Program-made: the position numbers and the translations under genes
The notes under the pieces: model-generated
Databases searched by the model: none
The model's input: only the letters and a program-made list of their open reading frames with translations
Told to the model about the DNA's origin: nothing
Source: Paractinoplanes aksuensis
GTDB taxonomy: Bacteria > Actinomycetota > Actinomycetes > Mycobacteriales > Micromonosporaceae
Direction: 5' to 3'
Assembly: GCF_024137025.1 (NCBI RefSeq)
Contig: NZ_JAMYJR010000010.1
Coordinates: 230,486-294,485, forward strand
DNA length: 64,000 nucleotides
In this document: piece after piece, positions 50,738 to 59,196 of the stretch
How the letters are laid out: the number at the start of each line of letters is the position of its first letter
How positions within the stretch are numbered: the stretch's first letter is position 1

Positions 50738-52765
50738 ATGCTTGTCTCGTTTCCGTCGTTGCTGGCTCGGACGCAAGGGTTCGGGCTGGGGCGTCCGCAT
50801 CGGTTCACTGTTGCTCCGGACGGTAAGCGTCTGTTGTTCCTGCGCAGCCTCGGGGGCGAGAGCCCGGTCCGGTTGTTGTGGCAGCTCGATCTGACCACCG
50901 GGGACGAGAAGCTGATCGGTGATCCGGGTGGGCCGGGGGACGGCGGGCCCATGTCGGCGGCCGAGCGCGCGCGCCGGGAAAGGGCCCGCGACCGGTCGGC
51001 CGGAATCTCCGACTACTCGGCCGACGGCGATGCGCGCGTCATCGCGTACACGGCGGGGGAAAAGCTTTTTGTCGCCGACGCGGGCACGGGTGAGGCGCGT
51101 GAGCTGCCCGCCCGGACGCCGCTGACCGATGCGACCGTCAGTCCGGACGGCGCCGCCGTGGCGTACGTGCACGACGGTGCGCTTCGCGTGATCAACGCCG
51201 ACGGTACGAACGATCGGGCGCTGGCCTCGCCCGAGGGCGACGACATCACGTACGGGCTGGCCGAGCACGTCGCGGCCGAGTCGATGGAGCGGACGCGCGG
51301 GTTCTGGTGGTCGCCGGACTCCCGGCAGCTCGCGGTGGCCCGGGTCGACAACACGCCGCTCGAGGTCTGGTATCTGAGCGACCCGGCCGATCCGACCGCG
51401 CCGCCGACCGCGCAGCGTTATCCGCGGGCGGGCACCGACAATGCGATCGTCGAGCTGTTCGTGATCGGGCTCGACGGTGAGCGACGGGCCGTCGAGTTCG
51501 GCTGGGACGAGTACGAGTATCTGGTCGATGTCGTCTGGGACGAGCACGGACTGCTCGTCGTGCTGCAGAACCGGCCGCAGACGATCCTCCGGGTGGTCTC
51601 GGCCGACAGCGGGGAAGTGCTGTCCGAGACGTACGATCCCTTGTGGACGACCATCGTGCCCGGCTTCCCTCGGCGTACGGCCGGGGGTGCTCTCGTCTCG
51701 ACCGAGGACCGCGGCGAGACCCGTCACCTGACCGTGGGCGGCGAGGTCGTCACGCCGGACGGCTTGCAGGTGGCCGCGCTGAGCGGCGTCGACGGCGACA
51801 CCGTGTTGTTCACCGGCACGTCCGAGCCCACCGAGCAGCACCTGTGGTCGTGGTCGGCCGACGAGGGCCTGCGCCGGCTCACCACCGAGCCGGGCGTGCA
51901 CTTCGGGGCGCGGGCGGGTGGCGCCACCGTCATCACCTCGGCCACGCTCACCGGGTCGACGGCGAACTGCTCCGGTCGTACGGTGAAAAGCCTGGCCACG
52001 AATTCGCCGGTCGTCCCGAAGGTGTCGTTGCTGCGGGCCGGACGGCAAGAGTTGCGCACTGCCGTGCTGTTCCCCGCGGTGTGGCAGCGCGGCGAACGGC
52101 TGCCGGTGCTGCTCGACCCGTACGGCGGACCGGCCGCACAGCGGGTGATGGCCGACCGCCGCCAGTTCTACGTGTCGCAGTGGTTCGCCGACCAGGGGTT
52201 CGCGGTGATCGTGGCCGACGGCCGGGGCACGCCCGGACGCGGCCCGCGCTGGGAAAGGGAGGCCCGCGGCGAACGCATCGGCAAGGTGCTCGACGACCAG
52301 ATCGAGGCGCTCGAGACCGTGGCCGCGCTGTATCCCGAGCTCGACCTGGGCCGGGTCGGCGTGCGCGGCTGGTCGGACGGCGGCTACCTGGCGGCGGCCG
52401 CGGTGCTGCGCCGGCCCGACGTCTTCCACGCCGCCGTGGCCGGGGCGCCGGTGACCGACGAGCGGCTGTACGACACGCACTGGCAGGAGAGGTTCCTCGG
52501 CGATCCGCGGGTGGACCCCACGCCGTACGAGAAAGAGTCTTTGATCGCCGACGCGCCGAAGCTGGAGCGTCCGCTGATGCTGATCCACGGCCTGTCGGAC
52601 GACAACGTGTATCCGGTGCACACGATGCGGCTGTCGGCGGCCCTGCTCGCCGCGGGCAAGCCGCACACCTTGCTGACGCTGGCCGGCACCAGCCACATGC
52701 CGCCCGACGTCGACCTGCTCACGCCGCAACTGCGATTCCTGCAGGAAGCACTCGCCCCGCGCTGA
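50738..52765 (+). CDS. S9-family dipeptidyl/prolyl oligopeptidase
   Basis: This 675-aa cytosolic peptidase of the DPP-IV/acylaminoacyl type removes dipeptides or cleaves short peptides. A DPPIV-type beta-propeller N-terminus (FTVAPDGKRLLFLRS, FWWSPDSRQLAVARVD) is followed by the hydrolase domain with PVLLDPYGGPAAQRV, the nucleophile Ser546 in VRGWSDGGYLAAA (usual motif GWSYGG; here Asp replaces Tyr), and the catalytic Asp and His in HGLSDDNVYPVHT and GTSHMPP. TAAGAC (50726-50731) six bases before the ATG suggests leaderless transcription. The 3' end overlaps cydDC by 47 nt, in opposite direction. Confidence 0.9.
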   Translation: MLVSFPSLLARTQGFGLGRPHRFTVAPDGKRLLFLRSLGGESPVRLLWQLDLTTGDEKLIGDPGGPGDGGPMSAAERARRERARDRSAGISDYSADGDARVIAYTAGEKLFVADAGTGEARELPARTPLTDATVSPDGAAVAYVHDGALRVINADGTNDRALASPEGDDITYGLAEHVAAESMERTRGFWWSPDSRQLAVARVDNTPLEVWYLSDPADPTAPPTAQRYPRAGTDNAIVELFVIGLDGERRAVEFGWDEYEYLVDVVWDEHGLLVVLQNRPQTILRVVSADSGEVLSETYDPLWTTIVPGFPRRTAGGALVSTEDRGETRHLTVGGEVVTPDGLQVAALSGVDGDTVLFTGTSEPTEQHLWSWSADEGLRRLTTEPGVHFGARAGGATVITSATLTGSTANCSGRTVKSLATNSPVVPKVSLLRAGRQELRTAVLFPAVWQRGERLPVLLDPYGGPAAQRVMADRRQFYVSQWFADQGFAVIVADGRGTPGRGPRWEREARGERIGKVLDDQIEALETVAALYPELDLGRVGVRGWSDGGYLAAAAVLRRPDVFHAAVAGAPVTDERLYDTHWQERFLGDPRVDPTPYEKESLIADAPKLERPLMLIHGLSDDNVYPVHTMRLSAALLAAGKPHTLLTLAGTSHMPPDVDLLTPQLRFLQEALAPR

Positions 52766-55700
52766 GTTCGAGCACCCGATCCACCCGGTCGAGCCCTTCG
52801 GGCCGATGGGTCAACAGCAGCACAGTACGGCCGTCGGTGGCCTCGAGCAGGTCGGCCATCACGGCCGTGGCGACGTCCTCGTCGAGCCCTTCGGTGGGCT
52901 CGTCGAGGACCAGCAGCTCGGGCTCGGCGAGCAGGGCCCGGGCGACGGCGAAGCGGCGGGCCTGACCGCCCGACATCGTGGTACCGCCGCTGCCCAGCCA
53001 TGTGTCGAGACCGTGCGGCAAGGCGTCGAGCCAGGCCGTCAGACGTACGCGGCCCAGCACCGTGCCGATCTCGGCGTCGGTCGCCCCGGGGCGGGCCAGG
53101 CGCAGGTTCTCGCGGACGGTCGACGCGAAGACGTGCCCGGTGTCGTCGCCGACCAGCACGACCCGTCCCCGCACGGACTCCTCGGCCCGGTCGGCGTGCG
53201 AGACGACACCGCTGCGGACATCCAGCAGCCGGGCCACCACGGCGGCGAGCGTCGACTTGCCGGAGCCGGACCGGCCGACGACGGCGGTGCGGCTGCCGGC
53301 CGGGAGTTCGAGGGTGAGATCGCGCAGGACGGGCTCGCGGTCCGGGTCCCAGCCGGCGGTCACGTGGTCGAGGCGCACGTCGCCCAGCTTGCCGCCCTGC
53401 GACCCGCGGAACTCCACGGCCGGCGGCTCGGCGGTCAGGGCGGCCAGGCGGGTGGCGGCGCCGGCGGCGCGCTGCCGGGCCACGGCGGCGTCGGGCAGCG
53501 TCAGCACGACCTCGCCCAGGGCGACGGTGGCCAGCAGCACGACGGCCGACCACTCCGGGGTCAACCCGCCCAGCGAGAACGCGACCCCGACGACGGCGAG
53601 GCCCCAGCCGAGGTGCGCGAGCGCGGTCGACCAGCCGGCCGCGTGGGCGGCCCGCGCTTCGAGCCGGGCCAGGTCGCGGCTGCGCGTGTGGGGGACGTCG
53701 GTGAGGCCGGACGCGGTGGCGAGGTCCTCCAGGCCGTCGACGGTCTCGACCATCGCGTCGCGCAGCTGGGATCGGGCCACGCCGGTGGCTGCCTCGTCCC
53801 GCGCGGCCTGGCGGGCGGCGAGCGCGGGGGCCAGGACGCCGGCGATCAGCACACCGGCCGCGAGGGGCAGCGCGGCGGCCGGGCTCAGCAGGACGGCGGC
53901 GGCGCCGGTCACGGCCAGGGTCAAGACCGCTACCAGTACGGGCATCCGGCCCCGCAGCAGGCCGTCCACCCGGGCATCGACGTCGTCGGCGACCCGGCTC
54001 AGCAGGTCGCCCCGGCGGCGTAGCCGGGGGCCGGGGACGCGCGGGATCAGCTCGGCGAACACCCGGGCCCGCCAGGCGCCGAGCCGGGCGAACGCGACGT
54101 CGTGCGCGACCAGGCGCTCGACGTAGCGCAGCAGCGGGCGGGCGACGGCGCTGCCCCGCACCAGCACAACGGCGGTCGACAGGGTGAGCACCGGCGGCAG
54201 GAACGAAGCCCGCACCAGCAGCCAGGCGGCCGCCCCGGTCAGCACGATGCCGGCCAGCGACGAGCCCCCACCGAGCGCGACCGCCACCCCGGTCCGCCGC
54301 CACCACGGCGCGGGCCGCGCCCCCGGCCTGCCGTCGCTGAACTTTTCGCCGGCCGGCTCACCGCGTTCGGATCGGGCGGCCGCGGTGTCGCGGTGGGCAT
54401 CGGGCTTGGTTGAGTGCGACGGGGTGGCTACGGCATTGCGATGGGCGTCGGGCTCATTTGAGAGCGACGGCGTGGCTGAGACGTCGCGCTGGGCATCGGG
54501 CTCGGTTGCGGGCGGTGCAGTGATTGACACGACGCGGTCGGCGGCGGCGAGCAGGGCGGGGCGGTGGGCGACCACGAGAACCGCGCAACCGGCCCGGGCG
54601 GCCTCGCGCAGTTCGTCGATGACCAGGGCCTCGGTGGTGGCGTCGAGGTGAGCGGTGGGCTCGTCGAGCAGCAGGGTCGTCGGCGTCCTGTCCACCCCGT
54701 TCTGCGGTCTGTGGACAACCGTGGGCCCTGTGGACAACGAAAACTCGGTCGCTCGCGAAAAAGTAGGGTGTCCCCATCCCCGGGTGGGTGGGCTGGGTAG
54801 GGGGCGTAGGGGGACGGCTGCCCGCGACGTGGTGGCCTGGTGAAGCAGGGCGGCCAAAGCCAGGCGGTGGCGTTGGCCCGCCGAGACTCCGGCGCCGCGC
54901 TCGCCGAGCGGTGTGGTGGGGGAAAGGGCAGAGTCCAGGCCCACGGTGGCCAGGGCGGCGGTCACGTCGGCGGCGGTGGTGTCGGGCGGGAAGAGGTCGG
55001 CCACCGCTCGCGCGTGCGGCAGCGCGGGCCGTTGTGGCAGGTAGAGCGGGTTGGTCACCTGTGCGGAGCCGGCGTTGGGTTCGTGCAGGCCGGCCAGCAC
55101 GCGGAGGATCGTGGTCTTGCCGGCGCCCGACGGGCCGGCCAGCGCGATGATCTCGCCGGGCCGCACGACCAGCTCGTCCAGCGCGGCAGCATCGCGGGTC
55201 GCGCCGGGATAGCGGGCGCGAAGGCCGTGCGTGACCAGTGGTTCAGCCGCCGCGGCGGGATCGCGGTCGTAAGGATTGCGCGCGACGACCGATCCAGCGG
55301 GGGCGGATCCCAGCGCCGGCTCCGGGACGGAGCTGCGCGCCGGAGTGCCGGTTGCCTGCCGGGTGGGCGCGGTCAGTACTTCGTCGACGTCGGTGATGAC
55401 GGCGGTGGCGTCGGTGGAGGCGTGGTAGCGGGCGGCCATCTCGCGCAGCGGCCGGTAGGCCTCCGGCGCCAGCAGGATCACCAGCAGCGCGGGGGCCAAG
55501 GCCAGATTGCCCGCCGCCACGCGCAGCCCGGCCTCCACGGCGATCAGGCCCACCGACAGCGTGGCCACCAGGTCGAGCGCCGTCGACGACAGGAAGGCCA
55601 CCCGCAACACCCGCAGGGTGGCCGAGCGGTGCTGGTCGGTCAGGTTTTCGATGACCTCGGTCTGGCGGTCGGCCCGGCCGAACACGCGGAGCGTCGGCAG

Positions 55701-56411
55701 GCCGCGGACCACGTCCAGGAAGTGGCCGGCCAGCCGCGCGTCGGCCTGCCAGCGTTGCCGGGCCCGGGCCTGGGTGGCCCAGCCGATCAGGGCACCCAGC
55801 ACGGGAATCAGCGGCAGCGTGACCAGCGCGATCACCGCCGACGTGAGGTCGACCAGGGCCATGGCCACGATGACCAGCGGCGGCAGGGCCACGCCCAGCA
55901 CCAGCGCCGGCAGGTAGCCGCTGAACCACGGTTTGAGCGCGTCCAGCCCGGTGGTCAGCACGGCCGTGAGGCGGCCCGCGCCGAACGACGCGACCCAGGC
56001 CGGGCCGCGGGCGGGCAGGGCGGTCAGCATCGAGCGGCGCAGTTCGTCGGTGACGCGGGCCGCGGTGCGGCGGGCCACGACCTGCTCGGCCCAGGCGAGG
56101 ACGGCCCGGGCCCCGTACGCGCCGGACAGCATGACCACCGCCCAGCCGGGGCCCTGGGTCACCAGCAGTGTCAACGCCACCGCGACCAGCAGGGTGGCGC
56201 CGGCCTGGCCCAGACCGAGCAGGGCCAGGCCGGCGATACCGCCCCGGCTGGTGCGGGCGTGCCGCACCAGCCGGGGGTCCAGCGGCCCGCGAGGCGGCGC
56301 GGATCGCTGGGACGCCACGGCTTCCGGACCCGGAGAGGAGGGAAACGCGGAAGCCGCGGCAGCTGAGGAGGGTCGGACGGATGGCGCCTCGGCCGGAGAA
56401 GAGTGGGTCAT
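52719..56411 (-). CDS. cydDC: CydDC: fused thiol-reductant ABC exporter for cytochrome bd assembly
   Basis: This 1230-aa polypeptide joins both halves of the CydDC transporter, which exports thiols needed for bd-oxidase assembly. CydD is residues 1 to about 640 (six spans; Walker A GPSGAGKT near 425; signature GVSAGQRHR; LLLDEPTAHLD). CydC runs from about 690 to 1230 (Walker A GRSGSGKST near 1045; TMSGGQARRFAVARALL; LLVLDEPTEGLDE). Two odd insertions occur: about 54 residues between the CydD signature and Walker B (nt 54682-54840), and a linker of 16-aa repeats between the halves (nt 54361-54510). The ATG at 56411 overlaps the cydB stop (ATGA). Confidence 0.93.
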   Translation of the reverse strand: MTHSSPAEAPSVRPSSAAAASAFPSSPGPEAVASQRSAPPRGPLDPRLVRHARTSRGGIAGLALLGLGQAGATLLVAVALTLLVTQGPGWAVVMLSGAYGARAVLAWAEQVVARRTAARVTDELRRSMLTALPARGPAWVASFGAGRLTAVLTTGLDALKPWFSGYLPALVLGVALPPLVIVAMALVDLTSAVIALVTLPLIPVLGALIGWATQARARQRWQADARLAGHFLDVVRGLPTLRVFGRADRQTEVIENLTDQHRSATLRVLRVAFLSSTALDLVATLSVGLIAVEAGLRVAAGNLALAPALLVILLAPEAYRPLREMAARYHASTDATAVITDVDEVLTAPTRQATGTPARSSVPEPALGSAPAGSVVARNPYDRDPAAAAEPLVTHGLRARYPGATRDAAALDELVVRPGEIIALAGPSGAGKTTILRVLAGLHEPNAGSAQVTNPLYLPQRPALPHARAVADLFPPDTTAADVTAALATVGLDSALSPTTPLGERGAGVSAGQRHRLALAALLHQATTSRAAVPLRPLPSPPTRGWGHPTFSRATEFSLSTGPTVVHRPQNGVDRTPTTLLLDEPTAHLDATTEALVIDELREAARAGCAVLVVAHRPALLAAADRVVSITAPPATEPDAQRDVSATPSLSNEPDAHRNAVATPSHSTKPDAHRDTAAARSERGEPAGEKFSDGRPGARPAPWWRRTGVAVALGGGSSLAGIVLTGAAAWLLVRASFLPPVLTLSTAVVLVRGSAVARPLLRYVERLVAHDVAFARLGAWRARVFAELIPRVPGPRLRRRGDLLSRVADDVDARVDGLLRGRMPVLVAVLTLAVTGAAAVLLSPAAALPLAAGVLIAGVLAPALAARQAARDEAATGVARSQLRDAMVETVDGLEDLATASGLTDVPHTRSRDLARLEARAAHAAGWSTALAHLGWGLAVVGVAFSLGGLTPEWSAVVLLATVALGEVVLTLPDAAVARQRAAGAATRLAALTAEPPAVEFRGSQGGKLGDVRLDHVTAGWDPDREPVLRDLTLELPAGSRTAVVGRSGSGKSTLAAVVARLLDVRSGVVSHADRAEESVRGRVVLVGDDTGHVFASTVRENLRLARPGATDAEIGTVLGRVRLTAWLDALPHGLDTWLGSGGTTMSGGQARRFAVARALLAEPELLVLDEPTEGLDEDVATAVMADLLEATDGRTVLLLTHRPEGLDRVDRVLELSAGRVLPAGIAVAA
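54361..54510 (-). repeat. 48-bp in-frame tandem repeat in the CydD/CydC linker
   Basis: Units recur exactly 48 bp apart (GCATCGGGCT at 54397, its variant at 54445, and at 54493). They encode 16-residue versions such as EPDAHRNAVATPSHST, with one older, more divergent unit before them. Confidence 0.85.
54682..54840 (-). repeat. foreign-looking in-frame insertion in the CydD ATPase
   Basis: Between the ABC signature and Walker B, where other CydD proteins have only about a dozen residues, there are roughly 54 extra (PLRPLPSPPTRGWGHPTFSR and STGPTVVHRPQNGVD). The DNA contains TGTGGACAAC twice (about 54710 and 54730), unlike its surroundings in base composition. It lies on the ATPase surface next to the active site. 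I suspect a dispersed repeat of the genome. Confidence 0.7.
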
Positions 56412-57388
56412 GAGGGGACCCGTTCGCTGGCTACGCGGCGGCGGAAGACCCAGTACGAGTAGGCCTGGTACGCGATCACGCCGGGCAGGATGAGGAGGCC
56501 GGCCCACGTGATCAGCTCGAGGGCCTGCGGGGTGGCGGCCGCGGTGTCGCGGGTCAGCGAGAACGCGGGGTCGAGCGTGCTGCGCAGCACGACCGGGCCG
56601 TGGATGGTGAAGACGGTCACCACGGCGCCGGCCACGGCCACGGCGGTCGCGCTGAAGGCCAGAGCCTCCCGGCCGGTACGAGCCAGCAGGCCGACGGCGA
56701 AGGCGAGCACAGCGGCGATCAGCACGACGGTGGTGCCGGTGCCCGCGCCCACCAGCAGGAGCACGACCGCGCCGCCCGTGCCCAGCCACTGGGCTGTGCG
56801 CCCGGCCCGGCGGCGCAGCGGACCACTCGTACGCAAGGAAAGGAACGTCGCTCCGAGCAGCAGCGCGGCATAGAGGGCGGCCAGCGCGCCGAGGCCGGCC
56901 GCGGGCGTCAGCACCGGTCCGAACGTACGGTCGAAACCGCCCCCGACCACGTCGCCGTTCGCGTTGATGGCCAGGCCGTGGGCGAACGCGGCCAGCAGCG
57001 CGCCCCACACGAGGACGATGCCGAGCGAGCTGGCGGCCAACGCGATGTCGGCCCGGCGGCGGTAGCGCAGGCCGTCGCCCTTGCCGCGGAACTCGAGCGC
57101 CACGCCGCGGATCGCCAGCAGGAGCAGCAGCACCACCATCGGCAGGTAAAGCCCGGCCAGCAGCGACGAGTACCAGGCCGGGAAGGCCGCGAACGTCACG
57201 CCGATGGCCGCCACCAGCCACACCTCGTTGCCGTCCCAGAACGGGCCGATGGTGCGGACGGCGGCGCCGCGCTCGTGGTCGTCGCGGCCGAGCACCGGGC
57301 CGAGCAGCCCGACGCCGAAGTCGAAGCCCTCGAGCACGAAGAACAGCACCCAGGCCAGCACGACGACCGAGAACCAGAAGGTGATCAC
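56408..57388 (-). CDS. cydB: cytochrome bd ubiquinol/menaquinol oxidase subunit II
   Basis: This 326-aa integral membrane subunit has about eight spans. Family markers: FWFSVVVLAWVLFFVLEGFDFGVG at the N-terminus, GPFWDGNEVWLVAAIGVTFAAFP, and a C-terminal PGVIAYQAYSYWVFRRRV. The GTG at 57388 has GAGGAG upstream and follows cydA by 11 nt. With CydA it forms the high-affinity terminal oxidase that works at low oxygen. Confidence 0.95.
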   Translation of the reverse strand: MITFWFSVVVLAWVLFFVLEGFDFGVGLLGPVLGRDDHERGAAVRTIGPFWDGNEVWLVAAIGVTFAAFPAWYSSLLAGLYLPMVVLLLLLAIRGVALEFRGKGDGLRYRRRADIALAASSLGIVLVWGALLAAFAHGLAINANGDVVGGGFDRTFGPVLTPAAGLGALAALYAALLLGATFLSLRTSGPLRRRAGRTAQWLGTGGAVVLLLVGAGTGTTVVLIAAVLAFAVGLLARTGREALAFSATAVAVAGAVVTVFTIHGPVVLRSTLDPAFSLTRDTAAATPQALELITWAGLLILPGVIAYQAYSYWVFRRRVASERVPS

Positions 57389-57399
57389 GTCAGGGCTCC

Positions 57400-58761
57400 T
57401 CAGTAGACCGGGGCAGGTTCGGGTTTGTCGGCCTCGGCCGGGTCCGGCACGAGCGGCTGCCGGGCCAGATGGCGGACGAGTCGCAGCCACACGACCGCGA
57501 TGACGCCGTAGATGACCGTGAACCCGGCCAGCGACGCGATCACCTCGGAGCTGGTCAGCCCGGGGGAGATGCCGTCGGCGACCTTGGAGATGCCGAACGC
57601 GATCCAGGGCTGGCGCGCGGTCTCGGTGAAGATCCAGCCGAACGAGTTGGCCGCAGTGGGCAGCAGCGGGATCAGCGGCAGCCACCGGGTGAGCCGGCGA
57701 GGGGCTTCACGACCTTTGCGCGTACGCCAGAGGTAGTAAGCGGCCACGGCCGCGGCCAGCATGCCGATGCCGATCATCAGGCGGAACGTCCAGAAGGCGA
57801 CCGGGATCATGGGCACGTACGAGCCGGGTCCGAACTCGGCCGCGTACTGGGCCTGCAGGTCGTCGATGCCCTGAACGGTGGCGGTCGGGTTCCCCTTGGC
57901 CAGGATCGACAGCAGCCACGGGATCTCGAGCGAGAACTCGGGCAGCGGCTTGCCGGTCGCGAAGACCGAGAACGGCGCGCCCGACGTGGTGGCGTAGAGC
58001 GCCTCGGCCGCGGCCATCTTCATCGGCTGCACCTCGGTGATGACCTTGCCCAGGTGGTCGCCGGTGAGCGCGGTCAGCGCCCCGCCGGCCAGCGTCAGCC
58101 AAGCGCCGAGCCGAGCCAGGGTCCGGTACGCGGGGTCGGCCGCGAGCCGCCACACGCCGAGCCCGAGCAACAGCGCCCCACCCACCATGATCGCCCCGGA
58201 GATGGTGTGCGGGAACGCGGCCAGGTTGACCTTGTTGAGCATCAGTTCGGTGAACGACGTGAGCTCGGCCCGCCCGGTGACGGGGTTGAGGGCGTACGCC
58301 ACGGGGTTCTGCATGAAGCTGTTGCCGGCCAGGATGATGAACGCCGACAGCAGCGTGCCCACGGCCACGATGACGATGCAGGCGGTGTGGACGGCGCGGG
58401 GCAGCCTGTCCCATCCGAAGTACCAGAGCGCGAGGAACGTCGCCTCGAGGAAGAACGCGAGCATGCCCTCGATGGCCAGCGTCGGCCCGAACACGTCGCC
58501 GTAGAACCGGGCGAACGCGCTCCACCCCAGCCCGAACTGGAACTCCTGGACCAGGCCGGTGACCACGCCGACCGCGAACGTGACGATCAAGATCTTGCCC
58601 ACGAACTTGGTCAGGTGCAGGTACTGCTCTTTTTTCGTACGCAACCAGGCGATCTGCAGACCGGCCGCGCTCGCGGCCAGGCTGATCGACAGCGGCACGA
58701 AGAAGTAGTGGTAGATCGTCACGACCGCGAACTGCAGGCGTGTCCAGTCCAGCACGTCCAT
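57400..58761 (-). CDS. cydA: cytochrome bd ubiquinol/menaquinol oxidase subunit I
   Basis: This 453-aa haem-bearing subunit starts MDVLDWTRLQFAVVTIYHYFFVPLSI, with a proposed haem-ligand His in YHYFF. EFQFGLGWSAFARFYGD and GPTLAIEGMLAFFLEATFL follow; the Q-loop is of the short type (residues about 245-310), and GWIFTETARQPW lies near the C-terminus. It is the first gene of cydA-cydB-cydDC and diverges from blaI with two palindromic operators between the starts. GAGGGG precedes the ATG. Confidence 0.96.
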   Translation of the reverse strand: MDVLDWTRLQFAVVTIYHYFFVPLSISLAASAAGLQIAWLRTKKEQYLHLTKFVGKILIVTFAVGVVTGLVQEFQFGLGWSAFARFYGDVFGPTLAIEGMLAFFLEATFLALWYFGWDRLPRAVHTACIVIVAVGTLLSAFIILAGNSFMQNPVAYALNPVTGRAELTSFTELMLNKVNLAAFPHTISGAIMVGGALLLGLGVWRLAADPAYRTLARLGAWLTLAGGALTALTGDHLGKVITEVQPMKMAAAEALYATTSGAPFSVFATGKPLPEFSLEIPWLLSILAKGNPTATVQGIDDLQAQYAAEFGPGSYVPMIPVAFWTFRLMIGIGMLAAAVAAYYLWRTRKGREAPRRLTRWLPLIPLLPTAANSFGWIFTETARQPWIAFGISKVADGISPGLTSSEVIASLAGFTVIYGVIAVVWLRLVRHLARQPLVPDPAEADKPEPAPVY

Positions 58762-58773
58762 GTGGGTGCCCCT

Positions 58774-58810
58774 CTACGACGTCTCGTAGTAGATACTACG
58801 TCACGTAGTA
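58774..58810. promoter_or_regulatory. two BlaI-type operators in the cydA/blaI intergenic region
   Basis: CTACGACGTCTCGTAG (58774-58789) and TACTACGTCACGTAGTA (58794-58810) are perfect palindromes of the BlaI/MecI style (TACTAC...GTAGTA). They lie between the cydA and blaI start codons, 84 bp apart, so they could control both. Confidence 0.85.
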
Positions 58811-58845
58811 CGACGCTGTGACGTAGAGGCGGTATGCTCGGTCAC

Positions 58846-59196
58846 ATGGCTCTCGGGGATCTGGAACGAGAGGTCATGACGCAGTTGTGGGACGCCGGTG
58901 AGCCGCTCACCGTGCGGCAGGTGCACGAGCGCCTCAGCCGTCAGCGCGATCTGGCCTACACGACGGTGATGACCGTGCTCGACCGCTTGGCGAAGAAGGG
59001 CGTGGTCCGGCAGCAGAAGGCCGACCGCGCCTACAAGTACGTGCCGGCGCAGACCCGCGAAGAGATGACCGCCTCGGTCATGCTCGACGCGCTGACCTCC
59101 AGCGACGATCAGGACGCGGCGCTGGCGTATTTCGTCGGGCAGCTCCCGCCCGACGCTCTGGCCGCAGCAATCGAAGCCGCTCAGAAGAAGAGGTGA
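58846..59196 (+). CDS. blaI: BlaI/MecI-family repressor
   Basis: This 116-aa winged-helix dimeric repressor has LGDLEREVMTQLWDAGEPLTVRQVHERLSRQRDLAYTTVMTVLDRLAKKGVVRQQK and a C-terminal dimerisation tail. TATGCT (58833-58838) lies seven bases before the ATG, so the mRNA is probably leaderless; the start at 58834 is less likely. BlaI in the classical systems is cleaved after BlaR1 signalling. Here it is next to a short M56 peptidase and divergent from cytochrome bd genes. Confidence 0.92.
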   Translation: MALGDLEREVMTQLWDAGEPLTVRQVHERLSRQRDLAYTTVMTVLDRLAKKGVVRQQKADRAYKYVPAQTREEMTASVMLDALTSSDDQDAALAYFVGQLPPDALAAAIEAAQKKR

